The notes under the pieces are model-generated. The model was not told the origin of the DNA. It was given only the letters and a program-made list of their open reading frames with translations, and made no database searches. A program made the translations under genes and the position numbers. This document shows positions 7,557-17,515 of a stretch of 64,000 nucleotides of DNA, in pieces. Every line of letters begins with the position of its first letter. The first letter of the stretch is position 1. Origin of the DNA: Lysinibacillus xylanilyticus (lineage in GTDB: Bacteria; Bacillota; Bacilli; Bacillales_A; Planococcaceae); NCBI RefSeq assembly GCF_001708185.1, contig NZ_MDDN01000002.1, positions 598,857 through 662,856 on the forward strand, given 5' to 3'.

Positions 7557-9713
7557 TTGAGTTCAAAATTATTTGCACTTGATATCGGTACACGCTCAGT
7601 AGTGGGCATTATTTTAGCTGAAGATAATGACCGCTTTCACGTGGAAGACATCTTAATAAAAGAACATAAAGAACGCGCCATGGTTGATGGACAAATACAT
7701 AACGTCATGTATGTGGCAGATTTAATCAATGAAATTAAACATGAACTTGAAGACAAGCACGGCCCTTTAACAAAAGTGAGTGTCGCTGCGGCTGGTCGCT
7801 CTTTAAAAACAGAACAAGCAAGCGTAACAATCAATATACGTAATCGGCCAATCTTTACAGAAGAGGATATAAGTCGTTTAGAACTACAAGCTGTTCAACA
7901 GGCACAGCAACAGCTTCTACAACATAAAGAGGATACCAAAATAAGCCACTATTATTGTGTTGGTTATTCAGTTCTATATTATCGATTAGATGGTGAAGAA
8001 ATTGGTAGCCTACTCGATCAGCAAGGTGATGAGGCACAAATTGAAGTTATTGCTACGTTCCTACCTCGAGTTGTCGTAGAATCACTAATTGCAGCTCTTA
8101 AACGCGCGGATTTAGAAATGGATGCACTAACGTTAGAACCTATTGCAGCTATTAATGTCCTGATTCCGCCTACTATGCGCCGTTTAAATGTTGCACTCGT
8201 TGATATTGGTGCTGGGACTTCCGATATTGCCATTACTGATAAAAGTACTGTTGTCGCCTATGGTATGGTGCCAACAGCTGGTGATGAAATAACAGAGGCT
8301 TTAAGTGACCACTATTTACTCGACTTCCCTGTTGCTGAAAAAGTGAAGCGTCAACTGCAAACAGAAGAAGAAATTTTAATTCAAGATATTTTAGGCTTTG
8401 ATCAATATTATCCGAAAGAAGAAGTTTTTCAAGCAATTGAACTTGCTGTCAAACAACTTGCAAAAGCCATCGGGGAAGAAATTTTACGCCTTAATAATCG
8501 TACAGCTCCTAAGGCGGTCATGCTTGTTGGTGGAGGAAGCTTAACACCAAACCTTACGACAGAACTTGGACTAGTACTAGATTTACCAGCAAATCGTATT
8601 GCCGTTCGAGGGATTGACGCCATTCAAAACTTAACGAAAGAAGAACATATTAAAGCATCGCCTGAACTGGTTACACCAATCGGTATTGCCATTGCAGCAA
8701 AAAAAATGCCCATTCAATATATGAGCCTAACTGTCAATGAACAAGTAGTTCGTCTTTTTGAATTAAAGGAAATGACCGTTGCCGATGCATTTTTAGCAGC
8801 CAATATTCGAGCAAAACAATTATATGGTAAACCAGGACATGGATTATCAGTGAGTGTAAATGGACAAGATATTTTCATCCCTGGTGGTCACGGTCAACCG
8901 GCGGAAATTTTAGTAAATGGGCATCAGGCATCTACTAAAACGATGATTAAAACAGGCGATGCCATCCAGTTAATTGAAGGCCAAGACGGTCAGCAAGCTA
9001 CTGCTACAGTAAGAGATATTGTAGATGATGCTGCCATCAAAACAGTCACGATTCAACACACAAAATATGTAATAGAACCACAAATTACTGTTAATGGTTC
9101 CCATGCATCTCTAGATAGTGCAATAAATGATCGAGATGTTGTTAAGTTTGAAATAGCGGAAACAGTAGAGGATGTATTTAAAAACACAAATAATCGAGAG
9201 TTATTAAAACAATTTGAGTCATTTTACATTCAAGTAGACGGAAAGCCACTTTATTTACCAGAGTTTTCAGCGCAATTAATGATTAATGGTAAACCTTCTA
9301 AAATGACATATGCTGTACAAGATGGGGATGTTATTACATTTCAGCAACAAACATTACCGACTGTTCAACGTATTGCTGATCAAATGAATGTTTTACTTGA
9401 GGATAATATCATCGTACATTTCCAAAATGAGGTGTTGGAGCTAAAGAAGATGGCAAACGAAGTACTCGTTAATCAGGTAGTCGTATCACCACTTTCAACA
9501 ACACCAAATGGAGCAACCATTTCATTTAAAGAAAAAGACCGAAGTCGTTGGATTTACCAAGATGTATTCCGCTTCTCCAATTGGCAACTACCTACTACAT
9601 TTAAAGGTAACTTTACAATTTTACGAAATGGCCAACCGGCAAGCTTTGATATGGAGATTTTCGGTGGGGATAAATTAGAAATTTTACTAGAAGAAGCGTC
9701 TATATCTCACTAA
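7557..9713 (+). CDS. Large FtsA/PilM-like ASKHA protein with repeated small C-terminal domains
   Basis: 718 residues starting at TTG (7557) behind AAAGGAAG. The first ~370 residues are an actin-like ATPase of the FtsA/PilM type: LFALDIGTRSVVGII at the N-terminus (phosphate-1), VALVDIGAGTSDIAI near residue 220 (phosphate-2) and VMLVGGGSLTPN near 325 (adenosine motif). The remaining ~350 residues contain at least three similar segments with the pattern VNG...GD (SVNGQDIFIPGG..ILVNGHQASTKTMIKTGDAIQL, TVNGSHASLDSAINDRDVVKF, MINGKPSKMTYAVQDGDVITF), resembling small beta-grasp or S4-like modules. There is no obvious FtsA C-terminal membrane helix. It is about 300 residues longer than true FtsA and lies outside any division cluster, in the slot where B. 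subtilis has ytxJ. Probably a cell-envelope or division accessory protein; function unknown. Confidence 0.75.
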   Translation: MSSKLFALDIGTRSVVGIILAEDNDRFHVEDILIKEHKERAMVDGQIHNVMYVADLINEIKHELEDKHGPLTKVSVAAAGRSLKTEQASVTINIRNRPIFTEEDISRLELQAVQQAQQQLLQHKEDTKISHYYCVGYSVLYYRLDGEEIGSLLDQQGDEAQIEVIATFLPRVVVESLIAALKRADLEMDALTLEPIAAINVLIPPTMRRLNVALVDIGAGTSDIAITDKSTVVAYGMVPTAGDEITEALSDHYLLDFPVAEKVKRQLQTEEEILIQDILGFDQYYPKEEVFQAIELAVKQLAKAIGEEILRLNNRTAPKAVMLVGGGSLTPNLTTELGLVLDLPANRIAVRGIDAIQNLTKEEHIKASPELVTPIGIAIAAKKMPIQYMSLTVNEQVVRLFELKEMTVADAFLAANIRAKQLYGKPGHGLSVSVNGQDIFIPGGHGQPAEILVNGHQASTKTMIKTGDAIQLIEGQDGQQATATVRDIVDDAAIKTVTIQHTKYVIEPQITVNGSHASLDSAINDRDVVKFEIAETVEDVFKNTNNRELLKQFESFYIQVDGKPLYLPEFSAQLMINGKPSKMTYAVQDGDVITFQQQTLPTVQRIADQMNVLLEDNIIVHFQNEVLELKKMANEVLVNQVVVSPLSTTPNGATISFKEKDRSRWIYQDVFRFSNWQLPTTFKGNFTILRNGQPASFDMEIFGGDKLEILLEEASISH

Positions 9714-9720
9714 AACAAAA

Positions 9721-9756
9721 AGGGATCCAATACGTCGAAAGATGTATTGGATCCCT
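9721..9756. terminator. Strong terminator between the FtsA-like gene and ytxH
   Basis: Perfect 13-bp stem (AGGGATCCAATAC at 9721-9733, complement at 9744-9756) flanked by A-rich and T-rich sequence on the two sides. It can serve both convergent genes. Confidence 0.85.
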
Positions 9757-9773
9757 TCTTTATCGCTCATGCA

Positions 9774-10274
9774 TTAGGCGCGAACTTCTTCACTTTTTTC
9801 ATCAGCTTGCACTTTTTTTTCACTAGCATCCTCTGCTTTAGGCTCTTCATTAGGAATGAAATCCTCTAGTGGCTCTTCACCCTCGAAAGAAACAGTACCA
9901 TCATCAAAAACAGTTGGTGCCTTTGCTGATTTTAATGTTTTAACTTTCTCTACTAATTGTGTAGATTGCTCTTGAAGTTGTTTAGATAATTGAACCGTTT
10001 TATCTTTTGCAGTTGTCGAGAAATCTGCACTCTTATCCTTAAAGTTAACAGCTTGTACTGCTACGTCGCTACGTAAATCTTTTCCTGATTTTGGAGCTAA
10101 TAATAAGCCTGCAGCTGCACCTACTATACCCCCAACTAATGCGCCAATAACAAAATCTTTCATGTTCACACGCTCCTCTTCATAAATCGATTCTTGCGGA
10201 TAATAAAGCTGAGGCAATGAACTTTCAAGCTGTTGTTCCTTCACTTCATTAAAATTCGGCTTTTGAGTTGTCAT
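9774..10274 (-). CDS. ytxH: YtxH-family protein
   Basis: YtxH/GvpP-family protein, of unknown biochemical function but stress-associated in B. subtilis. The family hallmark, a glycine-rich membrane segment FVIGALVGGIVGAAAGLLLAPKSGKDLR, is followed by an amphipathic coiled-coil-like stretch (VNFKDKSADFSTTAKDKTVQLSKQLQEQ) and an acidic tail. Two starts have good ribosome sites: 10274 (GGGGAGG, 166 residues, chosen) and 10163 (GAGGAG, 129 residues, starting directly at MKDFVIGAL as in most family members). It is last in the murC-ytxG-ytxH group. Confidence 0.85.
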   Translation of the reverse strand: MTTQKPNFNEVKEQQLESSLPQLYYPQESIYEEERVNMKDFVIGALVGGIVGAAAGLLLAPKSGKDLRSDVAVQAVNFKDKSADFSTTAKDKTVQLSKQLQEQSTQLVEKVKTLKSAKAPTVFDDGTVSFEGEEPLEDFIPNEEPKAEDASEKKVQADEKSEEVRA

Positions 10275-10407
10275 GCAACAATTCCTCCCCATAAAATAAT
10301 CTAATTTGCCTAGACTGGTTGTCCATCTGCTTTCGCGGATGCATCTTCAACTTATGCCTAAGACTTTATTTTTATTCAGTTGACATTCAATGTCTACCGA
10401 ATAATAA

Positions 10408-10914
10408 TCACTTTTTACGGCCCCATCTTCTTTTCGATTTTTCCGACTGCTCTGGTTCAAAAGAGTAAAGATCTTCTTGACCCATTTCATGTGCCTGATC
10501 GATGATTTTACGCTTCTTCCACTTATCAGCAATACCCATTGCGACATTGCTCCACTGAACAACCTGTGCAATTTTTTCTTCATTGTGTTCTACACTTTTT
10601 GAAATCGAAGAAGTGATTTGCTGTACAGACGTATTTAGTCCGTTCACAGAGTCACCAATGCCCTTGACTGCATGAACAACGGAATTTAACTGTTCAGATT
10701 TTTCTTGAATATCCTCTGCTAAGCTATTTGTTTTGGATAGTAAGGAAGTCGTTTCGCGTGTAATACCCTCCATTTGTCCCTCAATACCTGATAATGTCCC
10801 AGCTAAGCTGTTAAGAATTGATTTGAGCGAAAATAATGTCATGCCGACGCTCACACATAAAATTAAAAACCCGATTGCTGCAATGATTGCTGCAATATAC
10901 AAAATAATTTCCAT
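10408..10914 (-). CDS. ytxG: YtxG, DUF948 membrane protein
   Basis: 168 residues with one N-terminal membrane helix (IILYIAAIIAAIGFLILCVSVG) followed by a long coiled-coil region rich in polar heptads (DUF948, resembling the HAMP/methyl-accepting linker type) and a basic C-terminal tail (KSKRRWGRKK). The ATG at 10914 follows GGAGG by 7 bases; the GTG one codon upstream is less likely. It lies between murC and ytxH as in B. subtilis. Function is unknown; the position suggests an envelope role. Confidence 0.88.
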   Translation of the reverse strand: MEIILYIAAIIAAIGFLILCVSVGMTLFSLKSILNSLAGTLSGIEGQMEGITRETTSLLSKTNSLAEDIQEKSEQLNSVVHAVKGIGDSVNGLNTSVQQITSSISKSVEHNEEKIAQVVQWSNVAMGIADKWKKRKIIDQAHEMGQEDLYSFEPEQSEKSKRRWGRKK

Positions 10915-11005
10915 CACTAGACCTCCCGGAAGTAAAAATTCTCTTTACTATTCCTTTCCATATCTTCGACAAAAAAAACTAATTTCCTCCTCATTTTTTG
11001 AGAAA

Positions 11006-11037
11006 AAACAGCTTATTCCTTACGGACTAAGCTGTTT
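11006..11037 (-). terminator. Terminator overlapping the end of murC
   Basis: AAACAGCTTA / TAAGCTGTTT perfect 10-bp stem; the right arm includes the murC stop region (11027-11029). The minus-strand T run is at 11003-11008. It would partly separate murC from ytxG transcription. Confidence 0.65.
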
Positions 11038-12340
11038 CGTTGTTTTTTAGCACGTTTTCAAAGGCATCTTGGAATTTATGAACATCGCCAGCACCCATAA
11101 ATAAAAATACTGCGCGCTCATGCTTTGTAAGCACTTCAATTCCTTCAGTAGTAATCACTGCACTACCTTCAATTAAAGATGCTAAATCTTGGATTGAAAG
11201 TGCACCTTGTGTTTCCCTTGCAGAACCAAATATATCACATAAGTAAGCTGTATCTGCAAGACTTAGACTATCTGCAAAATCCTGTAAAAAAGCTTGCGTA
11301 CGTGTAAATGTATGTGGTTGGAAAATAGCTACCAGCTCACGATCTGGAAATTTTTGTCGTGCCGATTGAACTGTTGCACGTATTTCAGTTGGATGATGTG
11401 CATAGTCGTCTATTAAAACATTATTTCCAATATCCGTTTCTGTAAAACGTCTTTTTACACCTTTATAAGTGATTAAACGTTCTTGGATAATGTCTGGTGA
11501 TATCCCTTCGTACTCGCAAAGTGTAATAACCGCTAATGTATTTAATACCGCGTGATCTCCAAACAATGGGATAAAGAATGTACTATAAAATTCATTGCGA
11601 ACAAATACATCAAATTTTGTACCCTCTGTTGTTTTTTCAACATTACGAGCCTCAAAATCATTTTCAGCTCCAAAGCCATAATATACAACCGGTACCTTTG
11701 CTTGAATACGTTGTAGCTGTTCATCATCACCACAAGCAATAATTGCTTTTTTAACCTGTAATGCTAATGATTGAAAGGCTGAATAAACATCCTCTATGTT
11801 TGCAAAGTAGTCTGGATGGTCAAAATCAATATTAGTCATTACAGCGTAATCGGGATTGTAAGCTAAAAAGTGTCGACGGTATTCACATGCCTCCATTACA
11901 AAGAAGTCAGCATTTTCATGCCCGGCTCCTGTTCCATCACCGATTAAATATGAGGTTGGTTTATAACCTCCTACAACATGAGACATTAAGCCTGTCGTAG
12001 ATGTTTTACCGTGTGCACCAGTAATAGCAATCGACGTATAATTACCGATATATTCACCTAAAAATTTATGGTAACGAACAACTTCTACACCGATTTGACG
12101 AGCACGTTCTAATTCGGGATGGTCATCAGGAAATGCGTTCCCTGCAATAATTGTCATACCTTCTTTAATATTATCTGCATTAAATGTAAAAATTGGAATA
12201 TTACGTTCACGTAACGGTTGCTCCGTGAAGAAATATTTATCAACATCTGAGCCCTGTACTTGTTCACCAGCATCAAATAAGATTTGTGCAAGTGAACTCA
12301 TGCCAGAACCTTTAATGCCTGTGAAATGAAAAACTGTCAT
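11027..12340 (-). CDS. murC: UDP-N-acetylmuramate--L-alanine ligase MurC
   Basis: Adds the first amino acid of the peptidoglycan stem peptide to UDP-MurNAc, using ATP, in the cytoplasm. 437 residues, as expected for Bacillus. Features: N-terminal UDP-binding Rossmann domain ([15 protein letters not shown], residues 4-18), ATP-binding loop [13 protein letters not shown] near 108-120, the Mur central signature (ACEYRRHFL near 150) and the C-terminal domain with [13 protein letters not shown] near 310. It lies upstream of ytxG/ytxH and downstream of sftA, the B. subtilis order. Confidence 0.96.
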   Translation of the reverse strand: MTVFHFTGIKGSGMSSLAQILFDAGEQVQGSDVDKYFFTEQPLRERNIPIFTFNADNIKEGMTIIAGNAFPDDHPELERARQIGVEVVRYHKFLGEYIGNYTSIAITGAHGKTSTTGLMSHVVGGYKPTSYLIGDGTGAGHENADFFVMEACEYRRHFLAYNPDYAVMTNIDFDHPDYFANIEDVYSAFQSLALQVKKAIIACGDDEQLQRIQAKVPVVYYGFGAENDFEARNVEKTTEGTKFDVFVRNEFYSTFFIPLFGDHAVLNTLAVITLCEYEGISPDIIQERLITYKGVKRRFTETDIGNNVLIDDYAHHPTEIRATVQSARQKFPDRELVAIFQPHTFTRTQAFLQDFADSLSLADTAYLCDIFGSARETQGALSIQDLASLIEGSAVITTEGIEVLTKHERAVFLFMGAGDVHKFQDAFENVLKNNETA

Positions 12341-12567
12341 TAATTAAACCCCCCGGGAATTCAATATCCCTTCTATCATCTATTAGGTGTATCGTATCTT
12401 TTACTTATTATTAGGTATTAATACCTTTTCAAGTGTTAAAAAATACGTACTAATCAACACATCTCGTCTATTATAGCACTATTTATGCACAAGGATAAAT
12501 GTGTAACTTTTCTAAAAATACGAAATTTGACGTAAAAAAGATAATCTATACGAAAACAATGCAATTA

Positions 12568-15500
12568 TTATTCAAACATAGCAATTAAATCTTCTTCCGT
12601 AATATAGCTTTCTCGTGGTTTACTTCCCCTTGCCTCAGACACAAAGCCATGAGACTCTAACATATCAATTAAACGAGCAGCACGATTGTAGCCAATATGA
12701 TATTTTCGCTGAATCAAGGAAGTCGATGCGCCTCCCTGTTCATACACAAATCGGCAGACATCCTCAAACAGATCATCTTGCTCAGCTGAAACTTCCGTTT
12801 TCTTTAAAAGTTCCTCTTGATCAAATATATAATCCGGCTCCCCTTGCTCACGAACATGATCAATAATGGCTTCAATTTCATCATCTGTCACAAATGTTCC
12901 CTGCAAACGCACAGGGGCAGACATACCATTACCTAAATATAACATATCGCCTCGTCCAAGTAATCTTTCTGCGCCTTGCCCATCTAAAATAGTACGTGAA
13001 TCTATTTGTGATGATACTGCAAAGGCAATACGTGTAGGAATATTTGATTTAATAAGCCCTGTAATAACGTCAACAGACGGTCTTTGAGTCGCAACAATTA
13101 AATGGATACCACAAGCACGCGCTTTTTGCGCAATACGACAGATCGCCTCTTCTACATCTGCAGGAGACATCATCATTAAATCTGCTAACTCATCAATGAC
13201 AATTAGAATATACGGTAATTTTAAGCTATGTTCATTATTTTTATCCGCTATTGCATTATAACGCGTTATATCACGTGCACCTACATGAGCAAATAACTGA
13301 TAACGACGCTCCATTTCCTCCACTGCCCATTTTAGTGCAGCAGTAGCAGCCTTAACATCTGTGATGACCGGGCTAACTAAATGTGGGATATGATTAAAAG
13401 GTGCTAACTCTACCATTTTAGGATCAATAAGCATCAGCTTTAATTCATGTGGCGCAGCTTTATATAGCAAACTAACCAAAAGTGAATTGATACAAACTGA
13501 TTTACCAGAACCTGTAGCTCCAGCAATTAAGCCATGTGGCATTTTTCGCAAATCAATGGTTACAGGCTTCCCTGTTAAATCCAGACCCAATGCTGCTTCT
13601 AACGGTGAATCTGACTCGAGGAAAGAAGCACTATTTGTCACTTCCGATAGTCGAACAGCGCGAGATACACGATTCGGTATCTCAATGCCAATTGAGCTCT
13701 TACCAGGAATCGGAGCTTGGATACGGATATCTTTCGCTGCCAACGCAAGCTTCAAATCATCTGCTAAATTGCGGATTTTGCTAACCTTCGTACCATGACT
13801 CACTGTTATTTCAAATTGTGTTACGGCTGGTCCTTGCATAATAGATTCTATTTGAGCTGAGACTTGGAAGTAAGACAAAGCTTCAACCAATGTATCACCC
13901 TGTTGCTCCATCCACTCAGTATCCTGTGTTTTTTCCTCAGGCGGCTCTAAAAATTCATCATTTGGTTTTTGATACACATGAACAGGTTTTTGAGGTTCCT
14001 CCATTACTTGATTCTCTACTAATGTTTCATCTGATTTGGAAGGTCGCTCTGGATATTCATCTGCGTCATTAGAATCCTTCTCAGAAATCTCTATGTTGTT
14101 TGTAGGAAGCTCCTGTTCAATAGTTGCGTCTGTTTCCATTTCGGTAGTTGCTGAAATTTCGTCAGAACTCTCAATGTCTAGTTCTTTCTTTTCTAATGTC
14201 GAAACGCTAGACATTGTTGCTACTGGTGACATAGTAATAACTGATACACTGTCTGTTGCAGCATTGATTGGTGAAGTATTTTGAATAATATCTTCGTTTT
14301 CCTTCGACGATTGCGGTGCTGTTTCATTGTCCATCTCTGAAGATAAAGGATTTTTATTTTCATCTTTATTGGATGGTGTTAATCGATGTTCTATATCCAA
14401 ATGAATAAGTTCAGAAGAAGACTCTTGGACTTTTTGAGCTTCTTGAACTTCTTGGGCATCCTGAGCTTCTTGGGCTTCTTGAGCTTCTTGAACTTCTTGG
14501 ACTTCTTGAGCTTCTTGAGCTTCTTGAGCTTCTTGAGCTTCTTGAGCTTCTTGAGCTTCTTGAGCTTCTTGAGCTTCTTGAGCTTCTTGAGCTTCTTGAA
14601 CTTCTTGAACTTCTTGAGCTTTTTGCACTTCTTGAGCTCTTTGCACTTCTTGAGCTTTTTGGGCCTCTTCAACAATTGTTGTAGTTGGCTTCGTATTTTT
14701 AAATTGCTGTTGTATTCTCCATTTCTCTTTATCTTTTTTTAGCATTAGGACATTAAAAGGAATACCGCTTTTTTCACGCTTGGCTTCTTCTACAGATTTC
14801 TCTTCTAACACCTCTTGCTCATCAGCTTCAGTTGTTGACGGCTGGATTACTGTAACTTCCCCAATGTGTATGGTAGAATTTTCTATCTGCAATTGTTCTA
14901 CAACTACTTCTTTTACATGAATTTCTGATTGATTCTCTGAAAGTTGTTCACCATTCAGCTCGTGCTGAACGGCCTCTTTCACTTGATCTTCAAATTCTAC
15001 GGCAAAGGAAGTTGTTTGCAGTACAGGTAATTCCGTGTTCGTTTCATCACTAGGCTGGTTCGTTTCGTCTGTAAATTTTTCATCAAAAGTAATCGGTTGC
15101 TTTGTAGGTGCTTCAATTTTTTCATGGACTTCAAGCTGTTCAGGTTCTTCTTTCTGAACTGTGCTCACAGGCTCTTTTTCTTTTAGTATATTTTCAATAG
15201 CCTCATTTGTTGTCGCTTCTTTTAAAGTCTTAGTTGCTGTAGGTATTGCAGACTCTTTCTTGTCATGCTCTTCCTTCCGCTTCTCTAATAATTGCTCAAT
15301 TGGGCTCGGCTTAGAAAAACCATAAACCGGTGAAGGGACATCACTTGGTACAAAGCGCTTGTGATTAGCAGCTAAATCACGTTCAACTGTCTTTTCTGGT
15401 GAATTATTAGTTTCTTTAGGAGTAATAGGTGGTTCATTTTGCGCATCTCTAAAAACAAGACTTGCTCTTGTCCGATTCGTTTGTTCAGACTGACTTCGTG

Positions 15501-15879
15501 TAACTGTCGTTCTACCCGTTCGCTTCGTACGATTTGCTAATAAATCTCGAATTCCTGAAACCTCAATATCATAAACACTTGAATCCACAATATGATTATT
15601 TAAATGCCTCGGCAGAGATAAATCTTCAATTTGTCCGTAATTAGCATCCTCCATTTGATTGAATGCTTCTTTTGATGATGTTGTTGATGGTGAAGCTGAA
15701 AATTCCTCATCCTCAATTAACGGAAAACGAAAAGTTTTTGTCTGTGGTCCAGGTGCTTCTTTAAGCTGCTCAGATTGTTCTTCTTCATAGTCCTCATAAA
15801 ATTCCTCATATTCGTATTCATTGTCATCTCTATTTACAAATTTATTTATTTGTTTTTTAAACCAATTCACATTATTCAC
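12568..15879 (-). CDS. sftA: SftA (YtpS), FtsK/SpoIIIE-family DNA translocase
   Basis: Soluble DNA pump that, in B. subtilis, moves chromosome ends away from the closing septum. 1103 residues with no membrane helices, which separates SftA from SpoIIIE. The N-terminus is acidic (YEYEEFYEDYEEE), followed by a very long low-complexity linker to about residue 640 that includes a run of Q-E-A/V tripeptides. The motor core has Walker A LIAGATGSGKSVCINS (near 780) and Walker B YILIVIDELADLMMM (near 885), and the C-terminal gamma winged helix ends RGSKPRESYI. The start is GTG at 15879 with a weak ribosome site. At 1103 residues it is longer than the B. subtilis protein (about 950), mainly because of the linker. 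Confidence 0.94.
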   Translation of the reverse strand: MNNVNWFKKQINKFVNRDDNEYEYEEFYEDYEEEQSEQLKEAPGPQTKTFRFPLIEDEEFSASPSTTSSKEAFNQMEDANYGQIEDLSLPRHLNNHIVDSSVYDIEVSGIRDLLANRTKRTGRTTVTRSQSEQTNRTRASLVFRDAQNEPPITPKETNNSPEKTVERDLAANHKRFVPSDVPSPVYGFSKPSPIEQLLEKRKEEHDKKESAIPTATKTLKEATTNEAIENILKEKEPVSTVQKEEPEQLEVHEKIEAPTKQPITFDEKFTDETNQPSDETNTELPVLQTTSFAVEFEDQVKEAVQHELNGEQLSENQSEIHVKEVVVEQLQIENSTIHIGEVTVIQPSTTEADEQEVLEEKSVEEAKREKSGIPFNVLMLKKDKEKWRIQQQFKNTKPTTTIVEEAQKAQEVQRAQEVQKAQEVQEVQEAQEAQEAQEAQEAQEAQEAQEAQEAQEAQEVQEVQEAQEAQEAQDAQEVQEAQKVQESSSELIHLDIEHRLTPSNKDENKNPLSSEMDNETAPQSSKENEDIIQNTSPINAATDSVSVITMSPVATMSSVSTLEKKELDIESSDEISATTEMETDATIEQELPTNNIEISEKDSNDADEYPERPSKSDETLVENQVMEEPQKPVHVYQKPNDEFLEPPEEKTQDTEWMEQQGDTLVEALSYFQVSAQIESIMQGPAVTQFEITVSHGTKVSKIRNLADDLKLALAAKDIRIQAPIPGKSSIGIEIPNRVSRAVRLSEVTNSASFLESDSPLEAALGLDLTGKPVTIDLRKMPHGLIAGATGSGKSVCINSLLVSLLYKAAPHELKLMLIDPKMVELAPFNHIPHLVSPVITDVKAATAALKWAVEEMERRYQLFAHVGARDITRYNAIADKNNEHSLKLPYILIVIDELADLMMMSPADVEEAICRIAQKARACGIHLIVATQRPSVDVITGLIKSNIPTRIAFAVSSQIDSRTILDGQGAERLLGRGDMLYLGNGMSAPVRLQGTFVTDDEIEAIIDHVREQGEPDYIFDQEELLKKTEVSAEQDDLFEDVCRFVYEQGGASTSLIQRKYHIGYNRAARLIDMLESHGFVSEARGSKPRESYITEEDLIAMFE
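14424..14670 (-). repeat. 9-bp tandem repeat inside sftA encoding (Q-E-A/V)n
   Basis: About 27 tandem copies of a 9-bp unit (CAAGAAGCT on the coding strand) with scattered single-base variants, most uniform in the middle. It encodes glutamine-glutamate-alanine/valine tripeptides in the SftA linker. Because the unit is a multiple of three, copy-number change would alter linker length without frameshift. It also creates spurious open frames on both strands. Confidence 0.9.
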
Positions 15880-16005
15880 TCATTTCTATTACACTTCATT
15901 TATAGCATCGTCTATGTCATTTCAAAAACAAATTCAATGTCTATAACAAAAAGCATACCATAAAAATGTAATAGAAACTTGCATATAGAGGCTCATTCTA
16001 GACAA

Positions 16006-16049
16006 AAAAATCGTTATGTTACTAGCATATTAGTAGCATAACGATTTTA
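16006..16049 (-). terminator. Terminator after ytpR
   Basis: Stem TCGTTATG (16011-16018) / CATAACGA (16037-16044) extended by A/T pairs, with an inner ACTA/TAGT pair. The minus-strand T run follows. It separates ytpQR from sftA. Confidence 0.75.
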
Positions 16050-16057
16050 ATTATATT

Positions 16058-16672
16058 TTATCTAGTTGGCGTTTCAAACGCACTACCAATTACTTCATCT
16101 TCTGGTAATACTAAAATCCCTTTTTCAGAAGGTGCATTTGGTATTGCTAATTCACGTGCTGAACATAACATACCGTATGAATCAACACCTCGTAAATTAC
16201 CTTCTTTAATAAGCATACCCGAAGGCATCACTGCACCGATTTTTGCCACGACAACTTTTTGACCTGCTTCAACATTAGGCGCACCACATACAATTTGTAA
16301 TGTCTCTTCACCAACGTTTACAGAACAAATGCTTAGTTTATCAGCATTTGGATGCTTGTCCTTAGTTTCTACATAACCCACAACAAATTTTGGAGAAAAA
16401 TCTACATCAAGACTAATTTCAGCGCCATTTTTTGCAATAGCCGCCTCTAGCTGTGCAACTAATTCTGGAGTAACCTCAACTAAACCTTTAGCATCAGTTT
16501 GTATATAGCTGCTGGCATTAAATAAATTAAATGCTTTAATTTCTCCTGTCTGTGCTTCCTTTAAAATAGCGAGATCACCTGCACGTTCTACCTCTGTTTT
16601 CACGATTGATTCTGATGCTAATTGTACTAGCAATACATCTCCTACATGCTCTTTGTTGTAAAATACATTCAT
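16058..16672 (-). CDS. ytpR: YtpR, tRNA-binding (EMAP/PheT N-terminal-like) domain protein
   Basis: 204 residues. The C-terminal ~110 residues form the OB-fold tRNA-binding domain found in PheT, MetS and Trbp111 (FVVGYVETKDKHPNADKLSICSV, IVCGAPNVEAGQKVVVAKIGAVMP, DSYGMLCSARELAI). The N-terminal ~90 residues are a YtpR-specific domain. Its biological role is not established. Its ATG overlaps the ytpQ stop (ATGA, 16669-16672), so the two genes are translationally coupled. Confidence 0.92.
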   Translation of the reverse strand: MNVFYNKEHVGDVLLVQLASESIVKTEVERAGDLAILKEAQTGEIKAFNLFNASSYIQTDAKGLVEVTPELVAQLEAAIAKNGAEISLDVDFSPKFVVGYVETKDKHPNADKLSICSVNVGEETLQIVCGAPNVEAGQKVVVAKIGAVMPSGMLIKEGNLRGVDSYGMLCSARELAIPNAPSEKGILVLPEDEVIGSAFETPTR

Positions 16673-17493
16673 TGTTTCTCTTGCTCCTTTTTAACTCTGT
16701 TTTTTGCTAATATAAAGATTGGTTCTAACTCCCCATCTTCATAAATAAAAGATAATGACGTAATCGGTACAGTACCGACAGCGAAGAAATGCATCGTCAT
16801 CTGTGCTAATACATCATACCCTGTTTCATTCCGAATATCACCTACTATTAATACGTCCTGATGTGGCACAGATAACGTCATATCGCCCTCAATTTTAGTC
16901 TGCATGTCTTTCAAAAAGTTTTCATTTAAAATGCGACTTGCATCGTAGCCATCATTAGCATTAACAAAATAGAAAATATTCCCTGCAACTTCATCTTTCT
17001 TATACTTTGTTGGTAATTGCTTTACAGAAAATCGTGCCATTTCACGAATTTGCTCTACTGTTAATTGTAGTACCTCTAACATGGATTCATCAATAAAACG
17101 ATAGGTTTTTCCTAAATCGAGCGCATAAAAAATACGTGTTTCAGCTGTATGTTCAGTAGTGATGAATGCATGCCCCTCCTTCGAGGCTTGAGGGTAGGAT
17201 GTTGCGCGAATAACAGGATAAATTTGCGAAGTAGATTGGAATCCTTTTTCCATCTCTTGCTCCATAGCATTAAAGGTTTGCTCGATTGTATAAACAACTT
17301 CATCGATTGCAGCCCCTTGCTTGTCATTATATTTTGCTAAAATACCTGGTAGAGATAGCTCCATCCCTTTACCAATCTTTTTATGATTTAAACGTAATTT
17401 ATCGTGCTTTTTGTCAAATTCAAAATCAAACGTTTCCTCATTTAATTGTTGCTTTAATAGGGACACAAGTTGTTCTGATTTAATTTGTTTCAC
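16669..17493 (-). CDS. ytpQ: YtpQ, DUF1444 family protein
   Basis: 274 residues, similar to B. subtilis YtpQ; function unknown. Visible features: a hydrophilic N-terminus (LVSLLKQQLNEETFDFEFDKKHDKLRL), a mixed alpha/beta body and no signal peptide or membrane segment, so it is cytoplasmic. The start is GTG at 17493 with AAAGGATGTGAG upstream. It is the first gene of a two-gene unit with ytpR. The thioredoxin-like ytpP that precedes it in B. subtilis is not present in this window. Confidence 0.88.
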   Translation of the reverse strand: MKQIKSEQLVSLLKQQLNEETFDFEFDKKHDKLRLNHKKIGKGMELSLPGILAKYNDKQGAAIDEVVYTIEQTFNAMEQEMEKGFQSTSQIYPVIRATSYPQASKEGHAFITTEHTAETRIFYALDLGKTYRFIDESMLEVLQLTVEQIREMARFSVKQLPTKYKKDEVAGNIFYFVNANDGYDASRILNENFLKDMQTKIEGDMTLSVPHQDVLIVGDIRNETGYDVLAQMTMHFFAVGTVPITSLSFIYEDGELEPIFILAKNRVKKEQEKQ

Positions 17494-17515
17494 CTAGCTC
17501 ACATCCTTTCTTTAT

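Noticed and set aside
14386..14742. Open frames rich in F-L-S (plus strand) and K-L-K (minus strand)
   Set aside because: They are created by the 9-bp repeat of sftA in other frames; low complexity, no ribosome sites.
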